From NCBI GenBank assembly GCA_964471915.1, contig CAYYID010000017.1, positions 1 through 64,000 on the forward strand: 64,000 nt of DNA, written 5' to 3'. Made by a program: the position numbers and the translations under genes. The notes below the pieces were generated by a model that worked only from the letters and a program-made list of their open reading frames with translations, did not search any database and had not been told where the DNA came from. How positions within the stretch are numbered: the stretch's first letter is position 1; each line of letters opens with the position of its first letter. Origin of the DNA: JAIEPW01 sp964471915. Lineage in GTDB: Bacteria; Acidobacteriota; Terriglobia; Bryobacterales; Bryobacteraceae. Below, one piece after another: positions 51,361 through 60,039 of the stretch.

Positions 51361-52842
51361 GTGGATTACCTCGCCCGCATCCTGACGGCCCAAGTGTACG
51401 ATGTCGCCGTCGAATCGCCGCTCGAAGCCGCGCCATCGCTGTCGGCGCGCACCGGCAATCGCGTCCTGCTCAAGCGCGAGGACCTGCAGCCGGTGTTCTC
51501 GTTCAAGCTGCGGGGAGCGTACAACCGGATGGCGGGCGCGGACCTCTCATGCGGCGTGGTGGCGGCTTCCGCGGGCAACCATGCTCAGGGCGTGGCGCTG
51601 GCGGCGCAGAAGCTGGGGTGCCGGGCGACGATCGTGATGCCGGTAACCACGCCGCGCATCAAGATCGCCGCCGTCCAGGCCCGGGGAGCGGCCGTCATTC
51701 TGGAGGGCGAGTCCTACGATGACGCCTACGCGCATGCGCGGACGCTGCCCGGCGAGTTCATCCACCCTTACGACGACCCGGCGATCATCGCGGGGCAGGG
51801 AACCATCGGCATGGAGATCCTGCGGCAGCAGCCGCGGGGGCTCGACGCCATCTTCGTGCCGGTGGGCGGCGGCGGGATCATCGCCGGCATCGCGGCGTAT
51901 GTGAAGAGGCTGGCGCCGGCGATTCGCGTCATCGGCGTGGAGCCGGCGGACGCGGACGCGATGCGGCAGTCACTCGCCGCGGGACGCCGCGTGCGGCTCG
52001 ACCAGGTGGGCCTGTTCGCCGACGGCGTCGCCGTGAAGGAAGTGGGCGTGGAGACGTTCCGCCTGTGCCGCGAATTCGTCGACGAAGTGGTGGTAGCCGA
52101 TACCGACGAGATCTGCGCGGCGATCAAGGACGTGTTCGAGGACACGCGGTCCATTCTGGAACCCGCGGGCGCGCTGTCGGTCGCGGGACTGAAATCCTAC
52201 GCGGCGCGCGCGGGACTGGAAGGCCGCACCCTGGTGGCTATCGCCAGCGGCGCGAACATGAACTTCGACCGCTTGCGGTTCGTCGCCGAGCGCGCGGAAC
52301 TCGGTGAGCAGCGAGAGGCGGTGTTCGCGGCGACCATCCCGGAGCGCGTCGGAAGCTTCAAGGAGTTCTGCCGCCTGCTCGGTCCGCGCCAGGTGACGGA
52401 GTTCAATTATCGTTTTGGCGGCGGCGCCGAGGCGCACGTGTTCGTCGGCGTCCAGGTGGCGAGCCGCGCCGAGGCGGACGCCCTGCTGGCGAGTCTCGAA
52501 GGCGCCGGGATCCGGGTGCTGGATCTCTCGCACGACGAAACCGCGAAGCTCCACATCCGGCACCTGGTGGGCGGCCGCGCGCAAGCGCGTAACGAGCGCC
52601 TGCTCCGCTTCGAGTTCCCGGAGCGGCCCGGAGCGCTGATGCGGTTCCTGGACCGGATGAGCGCCGGCTGGAACATCTCGCTATTTCATTACCGGAATCA
52701 CGGCGCGGATTACGGACGCGTACTCGCCGGGATCCAGGTGCCGCCGGGCGAGGATGCGGAGTTCCGGGCGTTTCTTGCGGGGCTCGGGTATCCGTCGGCG
52801 GAGGAGTCCGGAAACCCGGCCTATCGGATGTTCCTGGCGTGA
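51361..52842 (+). CDS. ilvA: threonine ammonia-lyase, biosynthetic
   Basis: A 493-residue PLP enzyme giving 2-oxobutanoate for isoleucine synthesis. The PLP Lys is in FSFKLRGAYNRM near residue 50, with SAGNHAQGVA near 70 and the glycine-rich VGGGGIIAG near 165. Residues about 320-493 are two ACT-like regulatory domains that bind isoleucine or valine, showing the biosynthetic, feedback-controlled form. GTG start. Confidence 0.95.
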   Translation: MDYLARILTAQVYDVAVESPLEAAPSLSARTGNRVLLKREDLQPVFSFKLRGAYNRMAGADLSCGVVAASAGNHAQGVALAAQKLGCRATIVMPVTTPRIKIAAVQARGAAVILEGESYDDAYAHARTLPGEFIHPYDDPAIIAGQGTIGMEILRQQPRGLDAIFVPVGGGGIIAGIAAYVKRLAPAIRVIGVEPADADAMRQSLAAGRRVRLDQVGLFADGVAVKEVGVETFRLCREFVDEVVVADTDEICAAIKDVFEDTRSILEPAGALSVAGLKSYAARAGLEGRTLVAIASGANMNFDRLRFVAERAELGEQREAVFAATIPERVGSFKEFCRLLGPRQVTEFNYRFGGGAEAHVFVGVQVASRAEADALLASLEGAGIRVLDLSHDETAKLHIRHLVGGRAQARNERLLRFEFPERPGALMRFLDRMSAGWNISLFHYRNHGADYGRVLAGIQVPPGEDAEFRAFLAGLGYPSAEESGNPAYRMFLA

Positions 52843-52855
52843 GAGGAGCTTGGGT

Positions 52856-53074
52856 ATGACCTACACCGTCATTTTCGAGAAGGGCCCCACGTCCTGGGGA
52901 GCATACGTTCCGGATCTTCCCGGCGTCATCACCGTCGGCGACTCCCGGCAGGAAGTGGAGGTCCTCGTTCAGGAGGCCGTCGCCCTGCATCTGGAAGCGC
53001 TGCGGGAATCCGGCCAGCCGATCCCCGAACCCGCCAGTTTTGCTGGGAACGTCGAAATTTCGCCGCTCCCCTGA
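52856..53074 (+). CDS. orphan HicB-like antitoxin
   Basis: A 72-residue protein with the HicB RNase-H-like half (YTVIFEKGPTSWGAYVPDLPGVITVGDSRQEVEVLVQEAV). No DNA-binding C-terminus and no adjacent HicA toxin are present. A GAGG ribosome site precedes the ATG. Such solo HicB proteins are common in Acidobacteria, cyanobacteria and others. Confidence 0.8.
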   Translation: MTYTVIFEKGPTSWGAYVPDLPGVITVGDSRQEVEVLVQEAVALHLEALRESGQPIPEPASFAGNVEISPLP

Positions 53075-53078
53075 GCGC

Positions 53079-53576
53079 TCACCCGCGCTTCTTCTTCAGC
53101 TCCTTCTCGATCTCTTTCGCCGCTTCCCGATACTCGGGAACCGTCTTCAGATGCTCCACCTCGCGCTTGCAGGCGGCCGTCTGTCCCGTCGCCAGCGACA
53201 CCTTGGCCAGGAACCAGCACAGGTAGCCGTTGGCCTCGCCGCTCTCGGCCTTCTCCGCGTCTTCGAAGGCCCCCAGCAGATTCCCGACCTGCAGCAGCAC
53301 GTAGGAGGAAGCCACCCGCACCGCGCTGTTCTTGGGATTGGCTTCCTTCAAGCCGGAAAGCCGCGCCAGCGCCAGGGAATGATTGCCCGCGCGGATGAGG
53401 CCGATCGCCTCGTCGAAGATCCGCCGCTCCTCGACCGACAGCGACGTAATGGGCTTGGCCAGCCGGTCGAACTTCAGATCCTCGACACCGAGCGCGCCGT
53501 ACGCCGGCAGGGTCAGAAACAGGGAAAGAGCGAACGTCGCGAACCGCACTCTACTTGGATCCTCACGCCGCTTCAT
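53079..53576 (-). CDS. exported helical (TPR-like) protein
   Basis: A 165-residue protein. A signal peptide (FATFALSLFLTLPAYG) is followed by helical repeats of TPR spacing (RAGNHSLALARLSGLKEANPKNSAVRVASSYVLLQVGNLLGAFEDAEKAE) and a basic tail of Lys. It probably holds a protein complex. ATG 53576 overlaps the methyltransferase stop by 14 bases; GTG 53549 is an alternative. Confidence 0.75.
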   Translation of the reverse strand: MKRREDPSRVRFATFALSLFLTLPAYGALGVEDLKFDRLAKPITSLSVEERRIFDEAIGLIRAGNHSLALARLSGLKEANPKNSAVRVASSYVLLQVGNLLGAFEDAEKAESGEANGYLCWFLAKVSLATGQTAACKREVEHLKTVPEYREAAKEIEKELKKKRG

Positions 53577-54282
53577 TGGATGCAGGCTTCTCGAAGGAAT
53601 AGCTGTAGCTGATCCAGCCCGGCGCGGGCTGCCAGTCCTCATCCACCCGAAGCTCGCGCAGGCCGGCGCGCTCCAGCCTCCGGGTTACCACCTCGCGCGG
53701 AATGCCGTGCATTTCCATCCTGGGTTCTTTACGGCGAAACACTTCCCAGTAGATGTTGTTATAACCCCATTCGGCGGCCCGCCCCAGCCGGGACCCGCCC
53801 ACCGGCCGCGCCGGCAGTTGAAAGTGCACCGCCCCGCCGGGGCGCGTCACGCGGGCGAACTCATCCAGATACGGCCCGATGCGGCCGGGCGGCAGGTGCT
53901 GCAGCACGATGAAGGAATAGACCAGGTCGAAGGTGTCCGCGGGGAACTGCGCGAGATCGGGACTTTCGTTCAACACGAAGTCGCAGCCCGGATGCCCGAA
54001 GCCCCGCGCCCGCTCGATCATCGACGGCGCTACATCCACGCCCGTTACGCGGTTGAAGCGGCTCGCCATGGCGCGGCTCAGCCGGCCGACCCCGCATCCG
54101 AAATCGAGTGCGTGCTCCCGCCGCCGCGGAGCGTCGCCCAGGTGCTCCAGAATGCGCGCCACGTCGGCTACGCCGGTCGCGAAGAACTCCTCGGCGGACC
54201 ACTTCCGCCCCGTGAGGATCGCGCTGAAGGGGTCCTGTTCCCCGAAGCGGTTCCAATGTGCGGCAAGTTTTCGAAACGACAC
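53563..54282 (-). CDS. SAM-dependent class I methyltransferase
   Basis: A 239-residue methyltransferase. The SAM motif HALDFGCGVGRLSRAM lies near residue 55, VTGVDVAPSMIERAR near 78 and FDLVYSFIVLQHLPP near 120. No substrate-specific domain is recognisable. GTG 54282 is preferred because AAAGG lies 7 bases upstream. The open frame extends 63 codons further upstream, but that would cover the divergent DUF2834 gene. Confidence 0.88.
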   Translation of the reverse strand: MSFRKLAAHWNRFGEQDPFSAILTGRKWSAEEFFATGVADVARILEHLGDAPRRREHALDFGCGVGRLSRAMASRFNRVTGVDVAPSMIERARGFGHPGCDFVLNESPDLAQFPADTFDLVYSFIVLQHLPPGRIGPYLDEFARVTRPGGAVHFQLPARPVGGSRLGRAAEWGYNNIYWEVFRRKEPRMEMHGIPREVVTRRLERAGLRELRVDEDWQPAPGWISYSYSFEKPASNEAA

Positions 54283-54336
54283 TTCGAACCTTTCTCCCCG
54301 GTTGCAGGCTCTTAGTCTTCCAAGAAAGGAAGACCC

Positions 54337-54645
54337 ATGCTCTGGATCATTCTCAGTATCCTCGGATTGGTGGCCCCCTATAGTCAGGTAGTTCCCTGGG
54401 CGCTGGAGAACGGCGTAGACATTCCGCGCTTCTTCGCGGAGGCGTTGAGCAACCGGCCCGGCGCCACGCACGTCTATGATCTCTTTCTCTCCGCGGCCAT
54501 CTTCTTCGTTTGGGCGTTCCGCGACCCGCGGCGGCCCCGGGGCGGCGTGATGGCGGCGATTCTGGCGGGAACCCTCGCCGTCGGCCTCTGCTTCGGCATG
54601 CCGCTCTATTTTTACTTCCGGAGGCCCGATCAGACCGCCTCATGA
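54337..54645 (+). CDS. DUF2834-type membrane protein
   Basis: A 102-residue protein with three hydrophobic segments (about 1-22, 49-64 and 70-92) and the DUF2834 pattern (FFAEALSNRPGATHVYDLFLSAAIFFVWAF). Members are of unknown function. Its stop overlaps the sigma gene start. Confidence 0.85.
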   Translation: MLWIILSILGLVAPYSQVVPWALENGVDIPRFFAEALSNRPGATHVYDLFLSAAIFFVWAFRDPRRPRGGVMAAILAGTLAVGLCFGMPLYFYFRRPDQTAS

Positions 54646-55172
54646 CCCCGGAGGAGCGCCGCCGCGAAACCCAGTGGGTCCTGGAAGCCCAGGCCGGCGA
54701 CCTCGCCGCGCTGGACCGGCTGCTCACGGCCATCCAGGGGCCTTTGTTCGGCTACCTGCTCCAAATCCTGCGGCGGCGCGATCTGGCCGAAGACGTCCTG
54801 CAGGACGTCTTCCTGAGGATCCACCGCAAGCTCGAATGGCTGGAGCAGCCCGAATACTTCCGTACCTGGGTGTGGCGCATCGCCGGGCGCGAAGCGGTGC
54901 GCCGCGCGCAACGTGAAAAGCGCTACAGCGGCGAGGACGGACTCGAGAGGCTCACCGCGCCGCCGCGCACTCCCGATCTCGACATCGAGAAATTGCTCGC
55001 CGCCGTCTCGCCCGCCAGCCGCGCCGTGCTGGCGCTGCACTATCTCGAAGGGCTGCCCCTCGACGAAGCCGCCCGCATCCTCGGACTCAAAACCGGAACC
55101 GCGAAGTCCCGGCTCGCCTACGGGCTCGCCGTGCTCCGGAAGCTACTGTCGCCCGCTCAAGCCAGGAGGTGA
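54642..55172 (+). CDS. ECF-type RNA polymerase sigma factor (cluster B)
   Basis: A 176-residue sigma factor. Region 2 shows LFGYLLQILRRRDLAEDVLQDVFLRIHRKL and FRTWVWRIAGREAVRRAQREK; region 4 shows SPASRAVLALHYLEGLPLDEAARILGLKTGTAKSRLAYGL. ATG overlaps the DUF2834 stop by four bases. The small membrane protein following it may be its anti-sigma. Confidence 0.88.
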   Translation: MTPEERRRETQWVLEAQAGDLAALDRLLTAIQGPLFGYLLQILRRRDLAEDVLQDVFLRIHRKLEWLEQPEYFRTWVWRIAGREAVRRAQREKRYSGEDGLERLTAPPRTPDLDIEKLLAAVSPASRAVLALHYLEGLPLDEAARILGLKTGTAKSRLAYGLAVLRKLLSPAQARR

Positions 55173-55179
55173 ACAACCG

Positions 55180-55470
55180 ATGCCGACACTCGATGAAATC
55201 CGCCGGGAAGCCGTGGAGCGCGCCGCCGCCGCCGAACGCAACTACAAGCTCGCGTTCTGGGGCGCCATCCTGCTGGAGACGATCTTTTTTGTCGCGTTCC
55301 TGCTGCTGGCGGACCTCACGAACCGGAACCATCTCTTGCTGCTGCTCTGCTCGGTGGGGATCTACGGGATCCTGGCGCTGGCGCTGGTGGCGCTCGGCGC
55401 GCATGTCAGCCGCTGCACGCTGCGCGTGCTGAAGGCGATCGCCCTGCTCGATCCGGCAAAGCGCGACTGA
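55180..55470 (+). CDS. small two-helix membrane protein, possible anti-sigma
   Basis: A 96-residue protein. An N-terminal amphipathic helix (TLDEIRREAVERAAAAERNY) is followed by two membrane segments near residues 25-42 and 47-69. The ribosome site AGGAGGT is perfect and 9 bases from the ATG. Position directly after an ECF sigma gene suggests it could sequester the sigma factor, but it has no zinc-finger anti-sigma motif. Confidence 0.7.
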   Translation: MPTLDEIRREAVERAAAAERNYKLAFWGAILLETIFFVAFLLLADLTNRNHLLLLLCSVGIYGILALALVALGAHVSRCTLRVLKAIALLDPAKRD

Positions 55471-55490
55471 CCCTGTGCTAGGCTCGGAGC

Positions 55491-56645
55491 TTGCCGACCG
55501 CCACGCCAGCGCCGGCCCGGCCGGCTTCCGGATTTTGGCTCCGCCCCCGCCGGCATTGGCTCCGCCGGGCTCTCTTCCAGGTTCATTTGTGGGCGGGCGT
55601 GGCGCTCGCCGCCTACGTCCTCCTGATTAGTGTCACTGGCGCCGCGCTCGTGTTCCGCGAGGAGCTGGAGCACGCCGGCTCGCCGCGCCTCACCGGCGCG
55701 CCGCTCGCGGATTTCGCCGCCGTCGCCGAGCGCATGCGCGCCGCCTATCCGGACCGGCGGCTCTCGTCGCTGGGCGCCCCCGGCGGCACCGCCGGCGTCT
55801 TCAAGGGCTTCCTCGAAAAGAACGGCGAGTTCCTGCCCGTGGCCGCCGACGCCTACACCGGCGAGTTACTGGCGGCGCCGCGCCCGGCGTCGTCCTTCCT
55901 ACGCTGGCTCCAGCAACTGCACTTCAACCTGCTGGCGGGGCGGACGGGCCGTGTCGTCAACGGCGCCGGGGCCTTGGTGACGCTCGCCCTCGGACTCACC
56001 GGCCTGGTGGTCTGGTGGCCCGGAGCCCGCCAGTGGCGGCGCGGTCTGCGGATCGACTTCCGCCGCGGATACCGCCGGATCACCTTCGACCTGCACTCGG
56101 CGATCGGCTTCTGGACCATCGGCTTCGTGCTGCTCTGGGCGGCCACTGGAGCCTACTTCGCCTGGCCCGGCGAGTTCCGCCGCGTCGTCAACTGGCTCTC
56201 GCCCTTGACCCTGGCCAAGGTCCCCGTCCCGGACGCGAGACAGAAGGGCCGCCACCCAACTCCGGACTTGCGCCGCATGATCGCCGAGGCGCAAGCACGG
56301 ACTCCCGGCGGCACCCTGCTCAGCGTGACGTTCTCGCTCGACGACGACCGCGCCACGCGCGTGTACATCGCGCGCCAGTTGCCGCTCGACTTCGAGACTT
56401 CGGACACCCACTACTTCGATCCGTTCACGGGCCGCTACCTCGGGGTCTTCCAGCGGGGCGTCGCGCATTCCTGGGGCGACCTGGTGATGACGTGGATCTC
56501 GCCTCTGCACTTCGGCACCTTCGGCGGCCTGCCCGTCAAGATCGCGTGGATCTTGCTCGGCCTGGCTCCGGCCGTGCTGGCGGTCAGCGGGGTCCTGATG
56601 TACTGGAACCGGTATCTGGCGAAGCGTTGGCGTGCCCGTCCCTGA
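55491..56645 (+). CDS. PepSY-associated membrane protein (iron-related)
   Basis: A 384-residue inner-membrane protein of the PepSY-TM family. Four hydrophobic segments are visible (FQVHLWAGVALAAYVLLISVTGAALVF near 25, LVTLALGLTGLVVWWPG near 165, ITFDLHSAIGFWTIGFVLLWAATGAY near 205, and one near 350). The conserved TGxxxxF-type region and HxWxG are present. Homologues reduce or transport ferric siderophores with TonB receptors. TTG start at 55491. It is 20 bases after the previous small protein, so it may belong to the ECF-B regulon. Confidence 0.87.
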   Translation: MPTATPAPARPASGFWLRPRRHWLRRALFQVHLWAGVALAAYVLLISVTGAALVFREELEHAGSPRLTGAPLADFAAVAERMRAAYPDRRLSSLGAPGGTAGVFKGFLEKNGEFLPVAADAYTGELLAAPRPASSFLRWLQQLHFNLLAGRTGRVVNGAGALVTLALGLTGLVVWWPGARQWRRGLRIDFRRGYRRITFDLHSAIGFWTIGFVLLWAATGAYFAWPGEFRRVVNWLSPLTLAKVPVPDARQKGRHPTPDLRRMIAEAQARTPGGTLLSVTFSLDDDRATRVYIARQLPLDFETSDTHYFDPFTGRYLGVFQRGVAHSWGDLVMTWISPLHFGTFGGLPVKIAWILLGLAPAVLAVSGVLMYWNRYLAKRWRARP

Positions 56646-56674
56646 GTTCCGGATTCGGACGCAGCCGCTCACGC

Positions 56675-57697
56675 CTACCTGCGGACCGCCGCGCGATCCA
56701 GCCGGTAGCTGCGCTGCGGCCAGGCCACCCCTTCCGAGTACGCCTCCGCGGTGTGCGCCACCAGCACGCCGTCGATTTCGCGGTGGTCCGAGAACACCAG
56801 CCGGATGTTGGCCAGCCAGCTTCGCGCGCCGCGCCCGCGGAACTCATACGTCAGGACGCGGCCGCCGGATCCCAAACCCAGCGTATATCGCCGGCCGTTG
56901 CGCCACACGTGGACCGTTTCCGCGTATCCGCCCGCCACCGTGGTCGCTCCGCCATGCCATACGACGGTTTCCGGGGGCCGGGCGTGCCGCAGCAGCAGCA
57001 GGGGCTCCTCGAAGGCCGCCTCGGCGAGCGCTGCCTGCTCCGCCGGCCGCATCCCGGATTTCCCGCTCGGCGTAGTCCGTTCCGCCTTGCCGCCGCCCAC
57101 TTCGATGATTTCGGCGCCCCAACCGGCGTAGTGCATTTCCCGGCGCCATTGGCCGGGGGCGCTCCACTCGCAGACCTCGCGCACGGGCTTCTCCTCGGGC
57201 TTCGCGGTGCCCAGGGTCATCTCCCACCGCATCCCCTGGAAGGTGGCGGTTCCGGCGTGGGCGGTCGCCTGCTCCAGCAGTTCTGCGCCGCGGCGGCGGA
57301 GTTCAGCGGGCGGATTCGGCTTCGGTTCGGGCCACTCGATGTGATTGGCGGGATCTTGCGAAAAGGTCCGGCGGCAGCCCTCGGAGGCGAAGACGTAGAT
57401 CCGCCCTTCGTGAACCAGGAAACGGTCCGCGCTGCCGGCGCCCGAAGCGGGGCCCATGCGCGCGCACGCCCCGTCCATTTGAATCTCGAACTGCTCCGGC
57501 ATGCGGTCGAAGGCGGCGCGATTGGCTTCGGACGCGAACTGGTAGCGGTACCCTTTGCGGTCCCGGGTTAGGGTGGCGGATCCAGCGGTCTCGACGCCGC
57601 GGGTGAGGAGTACCGGGTCCAGTCCCCGGAGGGCTGCGGGCCGATCGTCCGCCCATGCGGCGACGGCAAATACAGTCAGACAAAGAGCTTTTTGCAT
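56675..57697 (-). CDS. exported YHS-domain protein
   Basis: A 340-residue protein. A signal peptide (MQKALCLTVFAVAAWA) is followed by a YHS-like domain at about residues 20-115 (GYRYQFASEANRAAFDRMPEQFEIQMDGACARMG and FVFASEGCRRTFSQDP). A large C-terminal domain with beta strands follows. YHS domains bind metal through Cys and often occur in copper-handling proteins. ATG 57697 is preceded by AGGAAGG. No neighbour gives its role. Confidence 0.82.
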   Translation of the reverse strand: MQKALCLTVFAVAAWADDRPAALRGLDPVLLTRGVETAGSATLTRDRKGYRYQFASEANRAAFDRMPEQFEIQMDGACARMGPASGAGSADRFLVHEGRIYVFASEGCRRTFSQDPANHIEWPEPKPNPPAELRRRGAELLEQATAHAGTATFQGMRWEMTLGTAKPEEKPVREVCEWSAPGQWRREMHYAGWGAEIIEVGGGKAERTTPSGKSGMRPAEQAALAEAAFEEPLLLLRHARPPETVVWHGGATTVAGGYAETVHVWRNGRRYTLGLGSGGRVLTYEFRGRGARSWLANIRLVFSDHREIDGVLVAHTAEAYSEGVAWPQRSYRLDRAAVRR

Positions 57698-57864
57698 GGA
57701 TGTGAGCCTTCCTGCAAACAGATGCACCATTCGGCCAGTTTCCTTTATCTGGCGGACATCCACAACCCAGGGAAACCCGCGTCAGGCGGAACGTTCCCAC
57801 CCACGCGACTCTCCGGCCATGTACCGCAACTGCCCCCTCTGCCAGCGTCAGAGCGCGGAGAGCG

Positions 57865-58986
57865 CTACGCACGGAGAATCTCAGAAACCGGTCTCCGGAG
57901 GCTGACGGGCTCGGGGTAGTCCTTCACAAGGCCAACTCTCAAGACGAACTGGACGGGATCTGTAAGTCCCAGCTCCCCGCCCACCTGATCCGGAAACGGC
58001 GGCTCTTCCAGCACCTGCGTCATCGGGTGTATCGCGATCTCGCTCTCTCGCGCCGCCAGCCACATTCGTTCCATCTTTCGTCCGGTCTCGAGCAGCGACG
58101 GCAGGGAAGAATCGGGGCTGGTCACCACGAGCCATCCGCCGCAATTCTCGACCTGCTGCCTCACTCGATCGACACCCTGGTCGCGAAACGTCTGGCCGAG
58201 GACGTCCGCGCGGTCGAAGAAATGACGGACGTACCAACCGGCGACTCCGGAGATCTCCATCGACTCCTGCGTCAGGCCGTCGCGGCGCGCGCGCGCCTCG
58301 CCGTTCGAAAACCGGATCCAATCCGCAAGCTCCGCCGGTGCGCCGTCGCGCCGCGCCTGGACTCGATTGGCCTCGATCGTGGCTCCGGCCAGGTAGCGGC
58401 TTTGCGTGGATTCGACGGGAAAGAAATGCACGTGCGCCTTCGCCCACTCACCAGCTCCGGCCCGTCGCACCAGCTCGCGAACCGATTCGTTCGAAAGCGG
58501 GCGGCGAAGCTGACCGTTGCGCACCGTGCGCCGCCGGCGAATCCGCTCCAAGTGGTCCCGGCCCGTCTCCGCGGCCGGCGCGAGGCGAACCTGAATCAGA
58601 TCCTCGTCACGGGGAGTGTTCCCGATCACTTCGAAGTCCGCCTGGTAACTATGGCCGGGCGCGGCAGCGAGCAGGTTCTCGAGAAACGCGCCGATCGACA
58701 AAGCCAGCTCCCGGTTCTGCGGATCCACCTGGGGAAGCCACCGCGCCCGGTCCGATCCGATGCGAAGGCCATCGCCGGCAAGGCCCACGGCCCAGGGCTG
58801 CGTGTTGTGTCCGCTGGGAGCGAGGGCCGCGTACGTCAAGAGCGAAGCCAGGTTGCGCGGCAGGCTGGTAGGAGGCGAGGAATCCAAGTCTTCCCGCCGC
58901 AGTCCGCGCCGCTCGGACCACGCGTAACCGGAGGCGGCAACGCAAGCTGCGCCTCCGGCCGCCAGGAACGCTCGCCGCCGCGTCAT
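57865..58986 (-). CDS. Tat-exported Acg-type FMN nitroreductase-like protein
   Basis: A 373-residue protein. A Tat signal (TRRRAFLAAGGAACVAASGYA) is followed by the Acg/nitroreductase fold with APSGHNTQPWAV near residue 65, the RRRTVRNGQ region near 160 and a late VQFVLRVG. In mycobacteria Acg-like proteins bind FMN without clear enzyme activity. ATG 58986 was chosen because it gives the twin-arginine signal. It is divergent from the UroD-like gene. Confidence 0.85.
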   Translation of the reverse strand: MTRRRAFLAAGGAACVAASGYAWSERRGLRREDLDSSPPTSLPRNLASLLTYAALAPSGHNTQPWAVGLAGDGLRIGSDRARWLPQVDPQNRELALSIGAFLENLLAAAPGHSYQADFEVIGNTPRDEDLIQVRLAPAAETGRDHLERIRRRRTVRNGQLRRPLSNESVRELVRRAGAGEWAKAHVHFFPVESTQSRYLAGATIEANRVQARRDGAPAELADWIRFSNGEARARRDGLTQESMEISGVAGWYVRHFFDRADVLGQTFRDQGVDRVRQQVENCGGWLVVTSPDSSLPSLLETGRKMERMWLAARESEIAIHPMTQVLEEPPFPDQVGGELGLTDPVQFVLRVGLVKDYPEPVSLRRPVSEILRA

Positions 58987-59076
58987 CGCACCCTCCGCGT
59001 CCGCTGTGGACAGTCGGAGTTTCTCACATTCCGTCTCCCCGCCACCTCGGCGGCAAGCTCGCCTGCGGCGGCACAA

Positions 59077-60039
59077 ATGATGGACACTAACTGCATGCTG
59101 TCCCGCCGCCAACTGTTCCTCGTAACCGGCGCCGCCCTCGCCGCGCCCGCGAAGCTGACCAGGAAAGAGCGCGTCGACCGCGCCCTCGCCGGCCAGGATG
59201 TCGACCGCCCGCCCTTCAGCTTCTGGCACCATTTCCTCGACGAGAAGGAACCAGCCGAGGTCCACGCCCGCCACACGCTGCGCTTCGCCGAGGCCTACCG
59301 CACCGACCTCATCAAGGTGATGAGCGACTATCCGTTCCCCAATCCGGCGGGCCCGTGGTTCGAGGTGAAGTTCACGCCGAATCCCTTCCCCGCGCAACTT
59401 GCCGCGCTGGAGAAGATCCGCGCCGCGGCCGGCGCCTACTTCGTCGAGACGATCTTCAACCCGTGGAATGTCGCCGAGAAACTCTCTTCGCCGCAGGCGG
59501 TGAAGCAACTGATGGCCGCGCAGCCGCAGAAACTCCTGGACGCCCTGGAGGCCATCGCCCGCAGCGAAGCCGAGCACGCCCGGAAAGCCGTAGCCGCCGG
59601 CGCCTCGGGCATCTTCCTCGCGATCGCGAACGCGCAGGCTGGCCTCATGACTCCGGCCGAGTATCAGAAGTTCAGTGAGCCGTTCGACCGCATGGTGCTG
59701 GACGCCGTGAAGTCCGCGCCGCTCAACATTCTTCACGCGCATGGCGACAAGGTGTATCTCGACCGGTTCCTGAAGGGCTGGCCGGTTGCCGCGGTGAACT
59801 ACTCGCAGCACGGCACCGGGATCCCGCTGGCGGATGCGCGTAAGCAGACCAGCGTGGTGCTGATGGGCGGCATCGACGAGCGCGACTATCACAAGGCCGC
59901 GCCCGCGGCCGTGAAACAGCAGATTGCCGCCGCGCGGCAGGCCGCCGGCGCGAAGTTTGTGCTGGCCCCGGGCTGTTCGGTCGACAACCATACGCCGGAT
60001 GCGCAGCTCAAGGTCCTGCCGGGTTTGCTCGGCGCGTGA
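59077..60039 (+). CDS. UroD-fold protein with Tat-like signal
   Basis: A 320-residue protein of the uroporphyrinogen-decarboxylase/methyltransferase (URO-D) fold. It opens with SRRQLFLVTGAALAAPA, a Tat-like signal, then RKERVDRALAGQDVDRPPFSFWHH. Later features are GASGIFLAIANAQAG near 180 and the end HxxP-like VLAPGCSVDNHTPD near 295. HemE-type catalytic residues are not all evident, so it may be a corrinoid or other methyltransferase. Starts at 59077, 59080 or 59095 are all in frame; the last would put the signal first. Confidence 0.82.
   Translation: MMDTNCMLSRRQLFLVTGAALAAPAKLTRKERVDRALAGQDVDRPPFSFWHHFLDEKEPAEVHARHTLRFAEAYRTDLIKVMSDYPFPNPAGPWFEVKFTPNPFPAQLAALEKIRAAAGAYFVETIFNPWNVAEKLSSPQAVKQLMAAQPQKLLDALEAIARSEAEHARKAVAAGASGIFLAIANAQAGLMTPAEYQKFSEPFDRMVLDAVKSAPLNILHAHGDKVYLDRFLKGWPVAAVNYSQHGTGIPLADARKQTSVVLMGGIDERDYHKAAPAAVKQQIAAARQAAGAKFVLAPGCSVDNHTPDAQLKVLPGLLGA

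Noticed and set aside
57692..57919. Small frames between the YHS and Acg genes
   Set aside because: They run over the 5' part of one gene and 3' part of another, with no ribosome site or motif.
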